Shown one piece after another: positions 40,895-47,597 of a stretch of 64,000 nucleotides of DNA. The DNA lies in contig NZ_CP108518.1 of NCBI RefSeq assembly GCF_035989885.1, positions 930,001 to 994,000 on the forward strand, read 5' to 3'. Positions within the stretch are counted from its first letter, which is position 1; each line of letters starts with the position of its first letter. A program made the translations under genes and the position numbers. A model generated the notes under the pieces. The model did no database searches and was not told the DNA's origin. It saw nothing but the letters and a program-made list of their open reading frames with translations. This stretch comes from Streptomyces sp. NBC_01232 (GTDB taxonomy: Bacteria > Actinomycetota > Actinomycetes > Streptomycetales > Streptomycetaceae).

Positions 40895-42391
40895 CTACGC
40901 CCCCGCACCGCGCGGGGCGCGCGCCGCCGGGGCGTCGGGGAGGGCCAGCTTGATCTCCTGGCGGAGGTCCTCGATGCGCGCGTACCCGGAGTACTGGACG
41001 GTGAGCCGGTACATCTCGCGCAGCCGGTCCCAGGTCCGGTGCGAGGAGGTCTCGTTCATCGAGACCAGGGCGAGGCGCGCGTACCGGTCCGCCTGCTCCG
41101 GCTCGTCGGCGATGAAGCAGGCCGAGGCCATGGAGATGTAGTCGAAGATCTGCGAGCGCTGATAGCCCTCGCCCCGCAGCCGCAGGGCCTCCCTGGCGTG
41201 GCGCGCGGCGATCGGAGCCGCCGCGGCGTCGTGGTCCGCCAGCGTCCGGTAGGCAAGGGCCTGCATGCCGTGCAGGTCCGCCTCGTCGAAGTGCTGCATC
41301 CAGCTCGGCGGCGGCACGTCCCCCTTGTCGGAGACGAACAGCTCCTCCGCCTCGCCCAGGGTGCGGCGCATGGCCTGGCCCTTGCCCATGGCGGCCTGCG
41401 CCCAGGCCTCGATGGTGTGCAGCATGGCGCGCGTGCGCGGCAGCGTCTGCTCTCCCGAGCCGGACTGGGCGAGCTTCATCAGGTCCAGCGCCTCGTTCGG
41501 CTTGCCCAGGTGGACCATCTGGCGCGCGGCGCGGGACAGCGCCTCTCCGGCGCGCGGCCGGTCGCCCCCCTCACGGGCCGCGTGCGCGGCGATGACGAAG
41601 TACTTCTGCGCGGTGGGTTCGAGACCCACGTCGTGGGACATCCAGCCGGCGAGGACCGCCAGGTTCGCCGCCACCCCCCACAGGCGCCGCTGCAGGTGGT
41701 CGGGGTGGTGGTAGGCGAGCATGCCGCCCACTTCGTTGAGCTGGCCGACGACCGCCTTGCGCTGGAGTCCGCCACCCCTGGAGGCGTCCCAGGCCCGGAA
41801 CACGTCGACGGAGCGCTCCAGGGCCTCGATCTCCTGGGAGCCGATCGGGGCGGCCTCGTAGCGGTCGTAGCCCGCTGGGTCTGCCTGGAAGGATTCCCCG
41901 AAGTTGCGGGCCTCCTTCGCCAGGGCGGGGTCGGTGTGCAGCCAGTCGTACATGGCATTGCTGAGGGCGGAGCCGGCGGTGAGCACCGCTCCCGCGCCCA
42001 TCAGACCGCGACGGTTGAGCATGAGGTCCATTCCCGTGAATTCGGTGAGGACCGCGGCTGTGCGTTCGGGCGCCCACGGCATTCCGTCGGGGTTCTCTCG
42101 AGCCCCGTCCGGCTGCCGTCTGGAGGTGCGCCGCTGCCGTACGAACCCGAGGTCCTCGATGGTCACGACACGACCGAGCCGCTCGGTGAACAGTGCTGCC
42201 AGTACCGTGGGCACCGGTTCGCGGGGGGCCTCCCCCATGTCGATCCAGCGCCGCACCCGCGAGGTGTCGGTGGCCAGCTGGGGGTGGCCCATGGCCGCCG
42301 CCTGCCGGTTTACCATCCTCGCCAGTTCGCCCTTCGACCAGCCGGCCAGGCCGAACAGGTCGTTCAAGCGGGTGTTTGGACCTTTGCTCAC
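40895..42391 (-). CDS. NsdA/NsdB-like regulator (TPR protein of development and antibiotic control)
   Basis: 498 residues. The opening block LNDLFGLAGWSKGELARMVNRQAAAMGHPQLATDTSRVRRWIDMGEAPREPVPTVLAALFTERLGRVV is characteristic of the Streptomyces NsdA/NsdB family (negative regulators of sporulation and antibiotic production) and may form an HTH-like fold. A hydrophobic RGLMGAGAVLTAGSALS segment follows near 128. The C-terminal two-thirds (about 180-490) are tetratricopeptide-like helices. The start is a GTG at 42391 after a G-rich site. I cannot say which paralogue it is. Confidence 0.8.
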   Translation of the reverse strand: MSKGPNTRLNDLFGLAGWSKGELARMVNRQAAAMGHPQLATDTSRVRRWIDMGEAPREPVPTVLAALFTERLGRVVTIEDLGFVRQRRTSRRQPDGARENPDGMPWAPERTAAVLTEFTGMDLMLNRRGLMGAGAVLTAGSALSNAMYDWLHTDPALAKEARNFGESFQADPAGYDRYEAAPIGSQEIEALERSVDVFRAWDASRGGGLQRKAVVGQLNEVGGMLAYHHPDHLQRRLWGVAANLAVLAGWMSHDVGLEPTAQKYFVIAAHAAREGGDRPRAGEALSRAARQMVHLGKPNEALDLMKLAQSGSGEQTLPRTRAMLHTIEAWAQAAMGKGQAMRRTLGEAEELFVSDKGDVPPPSWMQHFDEADLHGMQALAYRTLADHDAAAAPIAARHAREALRLRGEGYQRSQIFDYISMASACFIADEPEQADRYARLALVSMNETSSHRTWDRLREMYRLTVQYSGYARIEDLRQEIKLALPDAPAARAPRGAGA

Positions 42392-42622
42392 GTCAAGCCC
42401 CCAGGTTCTCGGCTGAGTTGACAGTAGCCCGCCGTCAGATGCCCAGCGACTATTCGCCAGGCTTCGCCAGGGCACGCCCGATGGTTCGCCACCTCGCGCC
42501 GGGTGTCAGGTAGGAATGCGCCTCCCCGCCCCGGTTCACCGGCGGAACTCCCCAGGGTGAAGTACGGGATCCGGCGGGGTGGCGTACGCAACTCGTCGGC
42601 GCACGAAGGGATCCGTATCACC

Positions 42623-43747
42623 ATGTACGCAGCAACGTCCTCCGTGTCCGCACCGGTCCGGTCGCACCGCACGCTCCCGGCGGGCGGCGGCCCCTACCTC
42701 GAACCCGGCCGCCCGTCGGCCCAGGCTCAGGGCGTCGTCCGGGCGCGGCGGATGCCGGGTACCGGATCGCAGCCCGTCAGCGGAAGAATCGACCTCTCGG
42801 GGCCGCAGGGGGCGCAACTGCGCACCGCGCTCGCCTCGGTGCAGCGGATCTGTCCGGAGTTCGCCCCGGTTCAGGTGCTGCGGCGCAGCGGCCGCTCGGT
42901 CCTCCTGGTGGGCACCACCGGTCGGATGACCGCCGTCGCGAAGGTTTTACTGGATCACTCGCCGGAATGGCGTGAGCGCTACCGGCACGAAATAGCGGCG
43001 TACCGGGCGTTCGTCCGGCACCGCCCGCCGGTCCGGGTGCCGCGGCTGATCGCCGCCGACCCCGAGAACTGCACGCTGGTGGTGGAGCGGATGGCGGGCC
43101 GGGTCGCGGCGCTGCAGCGGCACCCGGTGGAGCCGCCGCCGCGGGTGGACCTCCGGGCGGCCCTGGGCGCGGTGTGCCGCGTCAACCAGTGGCGGCCGCC
43201 GGCGGACCTGTTCGGCACCCCGATGAACTACGCGCGGCGGATCGCCCGTGACTACGAGCTGGGCCTGCTGACCGACCGGGACCTGGGTGACCTGCAGAAG
43301 CTGCTGCACGGCGTGAAGCTGTCGGGCACGGGACTGCAGTTCAACCACGGTGACGCCCTCCTGTCGAACCTGCTGCTGTCGCCGGCCGGTCCGGTCCTGC
43401 TCGACTGGGAGCACGCGGGCTGGTACCTGCCCGGGTACGACCTGGCCACGCTGTGGACGGTGCTGGGCGACGCCCCGGCCGCCCGCGCGCAGATCAGCCG
43501 GCTCGCGCAGTCCGCAGGTCCGGCCGCGCGGGACGCCTTCCTGGTCAATCTGATGCTGGTGCTGACCAGGGAGATCCGGATGTCGGAAACGGCGGTGCAG
43601 CGCTCGATGCTGGCGACCTCCCCGGCCCAGCCTCTGCCGGTGGGCGCCCTGACCTCCGGCGAGGAGCAGCGGCTGCTGCTGCGCCGTCTGCACGACGACG
43701 CGGGGATGGCGCGCCGGGCGGTGCGCGCGGCGGTAGGCACGCGCTGA
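42623..43747 (+). CDS. Aminoglycoside phosphotransferase-fold (APH-like) kinase
   Basis: 374 residues. A ~55-residue low-complexity start precedes an APH/choline kinase-type fold. The nucleotide-binding lysine is probably in AVAKVLL (104-110), the Brenner motif is [10 protein letters not shown] (H242, D244), and the metal-binding motif is LLDWEHAGW (D261). Members phosphorylate small molecules or act as pseudo-kinases. Codon 109 is TTA, so translation may depend on bldA. It is divergent from the NsdA-like gene, so both could share a developmental programme. Substrate unknown. Confidence 0.75.
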   Translation: MYAATSSVSAPVRSHRTLPAGGGPYLEPGRPSAQAQGVVRARRMPGTGSQPVSGRIDLSGPQGAQLRTALASVQRICPEFAPVQVLRRSGRSVLLVGTTGRMTAVAKVLLDHSPEWRERYRHEIAAYRAFVRHRPPVRVPRLIAADPENCTLVVERMAGRVAALQRHPVEPPPRVDLRAALGAVCRVNQWRPPADLFGTPMNYARRIARDYELGLLTDRDLGDLQKLLHGVKLSGTGLQFNHGDALLSNLLLSPAGPVLLDWEHAGWYLPGYDLATLWTVLGDAPAARAQISRLAQSAGPAARDAFLVNLMLVLTREIRMSETAVQRSMLATSPAQPLPVGALTSGEEQRLLLRRLHDDAGMARRAVRAAVGTR

Positions 43748-43761
43748 TTCGTCCCCCGTAC

Positions 43762-43798
43762 GCGAAGCCCCGTGGCCCCCACCGCCACGGGGCTTCGC
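43762..43798 (+). terminator. Strong hairpin terminator after the APH-like gene
   Basis: A perfect 15-bp stem (GCGAAGCCCCGTGGC with GCCACGGGGCTTCGC) with a 7-base loop starts 15 bases past the stop codon. Confidence 0.85.
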
Positions 43799-43875
43799 CC
43801 GTTCACAGGTGCGCAGGTACGGGAATGCCCCGTCGGGCTCCGTTAGCGTGGGGAGACGACCGACGGGAGGCGCTG

Positions 43876-44268
43876 ATGAAGTCCGTGGTGCGCAAGTGGG
43901 AGGCGGTGCGGGAGTTCGCCCTCGGCCTTCCGGAGGCCTTGGAGGATCACCCGTGGGGGCCTGAGGACTGCGTGGTGAAGGTGAACAAGAAGATCTTCGT
44001 CTTCCTGGGCAACACCGACGGGCCCGGGAAGCCCGGTATCTCCGTCAAGCTCAAGGACGAGGCCCTGCACGGGCACGCGATGACCGCGCCGGGGGCGGAG
44101 CCCACGGGTTACGGTCTGGGCCGCTCCGGCTGGGTGTCCGTCCCGCTGGGGGAGAAGGGGGCGCCCTCGGTGCAGGTGCTGTGCGAGTGGGTGGAGGAGA
44201 GCTACCGCACGGTGGCGCTCAAGCGGCAGGTGAGGGAACTGGACGCCCGTTCGCCGGCACAGGACTGA
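43876..44268 (+). CDS. MmcQ/YjbR family protein
   Basis: 130 residues, one YjbR-type domain: AVREFALGLPEALEDHPWGPEDCVVKVNKKIFVFLG, then GISVKLKDEALHG and WVSVPLGEKGAPSVQVLCEWVEESYRTVALKR. The family has a CyaY-like fold and is thought to bind DNA or nucleotides, with no proven activity. Cytoplasmic, probably monocistronic; the ATG at 43876 has GGAGG eight bases upstream. Confidence 0.88.
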   Translation: MKSVVRKWEAVREFALGLPEALEDHPWGPEDCVVKVNKKIFVFLGNTDGPGKPGISVKLKDEALHGHAMTAPGAEPTGYGLGRSGWVSVPLGEKGAPSVQVLCEWVEESYRTVALKRQVRELDARSPAQD

Positions 44269-44325
44269 GCGCCCGGCCCATGTGCGGGCGCCGGATGCCT
44301 TGACATCACATGATCCCCCGAACAC

Positions 44326-44345
44326 TTTTCTGACTAAGCATCAGA
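44326..44345. promoter_or_regulatory. TTTTCTGAC-N6-TCAGA element upstream of the ketosteroid dehydrogenase gene
   Basis: TTTTCTGAC (44326-44334), six bases, then TCAGA (44341-44345). The same two blocks at the same spacing occur at 57124-57143 in the fadD19/echA19-like divergent promoter. It ends 48 bases before the gene at 44394. An AGCAT/ATGCT inverted repeat (44337-44351) overlaps it. Confidence 0.5.
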
Positions 44346-44393
44346 CATGCTGGAGGCACTTCCCCTCGCCCTTGACTTCGCTGGAGCCTGCCC

Positions 44394-46187
44394 ATGTCCG
44401 CAAGCGCTTCACGCACCTCCCCCAACGCCCTTCCTTCCAGACGCGGGGTCCTCGCCGGTACGGGGGCCGGGGTGCTCGCCGCCACCGTGCTGCCCTCCGC
44501 CTCGGCCCGCGCCGACAGCGCTCAGGACGGGCCCTTGCTCGGCGAGTACGACGTCGTCGTGGCCGGGTCCGGGGCCGCCGGGATGACCGCCGCGCTCACC
44601 GCCGCCAAGCGGGGGCTGAGCGTGCTGGTGGTCGAGAAGGCCCCGACCTTCGGCGGATCGGCCGCGCGGTCCGGGGCCGGCATCTGGCTCCCCAACAATT
44701 CGGTGATCCTGGGCGCGGGGGTGCCGGACACCCCGCAGAAGGCGGCGACGTACCTCGCGGCCGTGGTCGGGCCGGAGGTGCCGGCCGACCGGCAGGCCGC
44801 GTTCCTCGCGAACGGGCCCCGGATGCTGGACTTCGTGATGGCCAACAGCCCGCTGAAGTTCCGCTTCATGGAGGGGTACAGCGACTACTACCCCCAGCTG
44901 CCGGGCGGGATGCCGAACGGCCGTTCCATCGAGCCGGACCAGATCGACGGCCGTCTCCTGGGCGCGGAACTGGCCCGCCTGAACCCGGCGTACATGCCGG
45001 TCCCGGCAGGCATGGTGGTCTTCAGCCAGGACTACAAGTGGCTGAACCTGGCGGCGGTGAGCGCCAGGGGGCTCGCGGTATCCACCGAGTGCCTGGCCCG
45101 CGGCACACAGGCGGCGCTGCGCGGTGAGAAGCCGCTGACGATGGGCCAGGCCCTGGCGGCCGGACTGCGCGCCGGACTCCAGCGGGCGGGCGTACCGGTG
45201 TGGCTGAACACTCCGCTGCTGGACCTGGTCCAGGAGGGCGGTTCGGTCACCGGAGTGGTGGTGGAGAAGGAGGGCGTGCGGGGCACCGTACGGGCCCGGC
45301 GCGGGGTGGTCATCGGCTCGGGCGGTTTCGAGCACAACGCGGCGATGCGTGCGCAGTACCAGCAGCAGCCGATCGGCACCCAGTGGTCGGTGGGCGCGAA
45401 GGAGAACACCGGCGACGGGATCCGGGCGGGGCAGCGGGCCGGGGCCACGCTGGCGCTGATGGAGGACGCGTGGTGGGGGCCGTCGATCCCGCTGCCCGGC
45501 GAGCCGTACTTCTGTCTCGCCGAACGGACCCTGCCGGGCGGGCTGATCGTGAACGCGAACGGCGCGCGGTTCGTCAACGAGGCGGCGCCGTACAGCGATG
45601 TGGTGCACGTGATGTACGAGAAGGACCGGGGTGCGCCCGGCTCGCACATCCCGGCCTGGCTGATCGTGGATCAGAACTACCGCAACAAGTACCTGTTCAA
45701 GGACATCCTGCCGACCCTGCCCTTCCCGGACTCGTGGTACCAGGCGGGCGCGGCGAAGAAGGCGTGGACCTGGGACGCGCTGGCGGGCCAGATCGGGGTC
45801 CCGGCGGGCGCGCTGCGGGCGACGCTGGGCCGCTTCAACGCGCAGGCGTGGAGCGGCAACGACTCCGACTTCCACCGGGGGGACACGGCGTACGACCACT
45901 ACTACACGGATCCGAACGTGCACCCGAACTCGTGTCTGGCACCCGTCTGGGTCCCGCCGTTCTACGCGTTCAGGATCGTGCCGGGGGATCTGGGTACGAA
46001 GGGCGGCATCGTGACCGACGCACGGGCGCGGGCCCTGCGGCCGGACGGATCGGTGATCCCGGGCCTGTACGCGGCCGGCAACGCGAGCGCGGCGGTGATG
46101 GGCCACAGCTACGCGGGGGCCGGATCGACGATCGGCCCCGCGATGACGTTCGGCTACGTGGCGGCGAACGCCATCGCGGACGCGTGA
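44394..46187 (+). CDS. kstD: 3-ketosteroid-delta1-dehydrogenase (FAD), with Tat signal
   Basis: 597 residues. The FAD-binding GSGAAG lies at 58-63 in a Rossmann fold. C-terminal family features are PFYAFRIVPGDLGTKGGIVTD, with the tyrosine aligned to a KstD catalytic tyrosine, and GAGSTIGPAMTFGYVAANA (FAD-binding, conserved in 3-oxosteroid 1-dehydrogenases). It should introduce the C1-C2 double bond into steroid ring A. Unusually, it starts with a twin-arginine signal (SRRGVLAGTGAGVLAATVLP, RR at 16-17) ending in ASARA, so the enzyme is probably exported, whereas family members are normally cytoplasmic. No isomerase is adjacent. Confidence 0.85.
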   Translation: MSASASRTSPNALPSRRGVLAGTGAGVLAATVLPSASARADSAQDGPLLGEYDVVVAGSGAAGMTAALTAAKRGLSVLVVEKAPTFGGSAARSGAGIWLPNNSVILGAGVPDTPQKAATYLAAVVGPEVPADRQAAFLANGPRMLDFVMANSPLKFRFMEGYSDYYPQLPGGMPNGRSIEPDQIDGRLLGAELARLNPAYMPVPAGMVVFSQDYKWLNLAAVSARGLAVSTECLARGTQAALRGEKPLTMGQALAAGLRAGLQRAGVPVWLNTPLLDLVQEGGSVTGVVVEKEGVRGTVRARRGVVIGSGGFEHNAAMRAQYQQQPIGTQWSVGAKENTGDGIRAGQRAGATLALMEDAWWGPSIPLPGEPYFCLAERTLPGGLIVNANGARFVNEAAPYSDVVHVMYEKDRGAPGSHIPAWLIVDQNYRNKYLFKDILPTLPFPDSWYQAGAAKKAWTWDALAGQIGVPAGALRATLGRFNAQAWSGNDSDFHRGDTAYDHYYTDPNVHPNSCLAPVWVPPFYAFRIVPGDLGTKGGIVTDARARALRPDGSVIPGLYAAGNASAAVMGHSYAGAGSTIGPAMTFGYVAANAIADA

Positions 46188-46212
46188 CGCCGGCGCCCGG
46201 GAACGGGAACGA

Positions 46213-46713
46213 TCAGCCCTGCTGGAAGAGCTCGGCGGGGAGCGGCTTCAGGAGCGCGTAGAGGTCATCGGTGATCGGACGGTCCCAGCTGGCGATGGTG
46301 ACCAGCACGTTGTCACTGCGGTCGAACTGGACGCAGGAGATGCGGGACTCCGACAGCTTGATCTTCCGGACGATGAGGAGGTTGTCACCCTGCATGACGG
46401 GGCAGTCCTCGACGCCGGTGACCTCGACGTCCTCGTCGTTCTCCAGTGCGTCGAGGAGCTGGGCCACCTCGAAGGGGATCTGGCTGTCGGTGAGGTCCCT
46501 GGCGGGGGAGCCCTCGGGGAGGTTCCCGATGATCATCGCGGGGCCGCGTCCGCCGAACAGGTCGTAGCGGAGGAAGACACCCTGGCAGCTGCCGTCGGGC
46601 GCGGGCAGCAGCCCGGCCCCGAGATTGCCCGGCCAGTCCCCCGGGTCCATGGCCAGGACATCGAAGTCCGGGCCGGCGGGTGTGGCGGCGCGGTGGCGGC
46701 GGAGGAAGGACAT
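46213..46713 (-). CDS. Conserved hypothetical protein
   Basis: 166 residues, cytoplasmic, beginning MSFLRRHRAATPAGPDFDVLAMDPGDWPGNLG. An ordered alpha/beta-looking part (about 35-160) contains GVFLRYDLFGGRGPAMIIGNL and FDRSDNVLVTIASWDRPITDDLYALLKPLP. No catalytic motif recognised. Its stop lies 25 bases from the convergent ketosteroid dehydrogenase gene. Confidence 0.6.
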   Translation of the reverse strand: MSFLRRHRAATPAGPDFDVLAMDPGDWPGNLGAGLLPAPDGSCQGVFLRYDLFGGRGPAMIIGNLPEGSPARDLTDSQIPFEVAQLLDALENDEDVEVTGVEDCPVMQGDNLLIVRKIKLSESRISCVQFDRSDNVLVTIASWDRPITDDLYALLKPLPAELFQQG

Positions 46714-46801
46714 GCCGCCATGGTACGTGGCCGCGCGAGTTTTCCGGCCCGGGGGCCCGCATCCGGGAACCTGCCCGGGCCGGGCCCGCGGGCCACGGGG
46801 G

Positions 46802-47563
46802 TCAGACCGGTGGGACGAGCGTGAACCAGTGCGGGAGCAGGGCGGCGTCGCCCGTGACGTGCAGGGCGGTGGGCGGGAGACGGTGCCAGAGGAAGAGCGC
46901 GAGGTCCGAGGTCCGGCCCGCGGCCTCGACGTCGGCCGGGGCGGTGGAACCGGGCTCCAGCAGCACCTGGTCCCCCGAGAGGAGGACCGTCCAGGATTGC
47001 TGACCGTCGGTACTCCGGAAGCGGTACCTCTCCCCCGCGCCCGGCGGTGCCTGTTGCCAGCCGCGGCGGGCCGGGGCCATCACCTCGATCGTCTGGGTCA
47101 CGGCGTCCGCGGCCACGTCCGGGGCGAGGGGGACCGGGGTGCCGGTCGCGGATTCGGCGTCCCAGCGGTGCACGGCGAGCTCGATCAGCTGCATCCGGAG
47201 CCAGAATCCCGTGGTCTGCTCCGCCGACCAGGTCCAGACCGCCGTGTCCGGCCCCAGCTCGTCGAAGAGCTCCGCCAGCTCCCGGGCACCCTGCGCGAAC
47301 CAGTCGGTCAGGGCGTCCGGGCCCTCGGGGACCTCGGGCAGGGTGAGGCCGGCGGGGTCCGGCGGGGCCGTGAGCCGCTCGCGCAGCACGTACGCGAGGA
47401 AGCGGTGCACTCCGCCCAGGTGCCGGACGAGGTCGGTGACCGTCCAGCCGGGACACGAGGGAACCGCCGGCACCGGCGCGCCGCGGTCGAACGCCCGGCG
47501 GACCGCCTTCTCGAACGCCGCCGCCTCGGTCCGGAAGGGGGCGAGCCTCTCGATGTGATCCAT
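46802..47563 (-). CDS. Maleylpyruvate isomerase-like mycothiol-dependent enzyme (TIGR03083 type)
   Basis: 253 residues. The DinB/MDMPI-N four-helix domain (about 1-140) contains the family pattern PSCPGWTVTDLVRHLGGVHRF with the histidine used for metal binding, plus WSAEQTTGFWLRMQLIELAVHRWDAE carrying another ligand pair. A C-terminal MDMPI_C-like part (about 150-250) follows. Such enzymes use mycothiol to isomerise or detoxify substrates; the substrate is unknown. The start at ATG 47563 follows GGCAGGG; a GTG at 47581 is an alternative. Confidence 0.85.
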   Translation of the reverse strand: MDHIERLAPFRTEAAAFEKAVRRAFDRGAPVPAVPSCPGWTVTDLVRHLGGVHRFLAYVLRERLTAPPDPAGLTLPEVPEGPDALTDWFAQGARELAELFDELGPDTAVWTWSAEQTTGFWLRMQLIELAVHRWDAESATGTPVPLAPDVAADAVTQTIEVMAPARRGWQQAPPGAGERYRFRSTDGQQSWTVLLSGDQVLLEPGSTAPADVEAAGRTSDLALFLWHRLPPTALHVTGDAALLPHWFTLVPPV

Positions 47564-47597
47564 GGGATCGACCCTGCCCACCGGGCCGGGGCTCCGA

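Noticed and set aside
44281..44393. A short coding frame in front of kstD
   Set aside because: Only about 110 bases with no convincing ribosome site; I see regulatory repeats instead.
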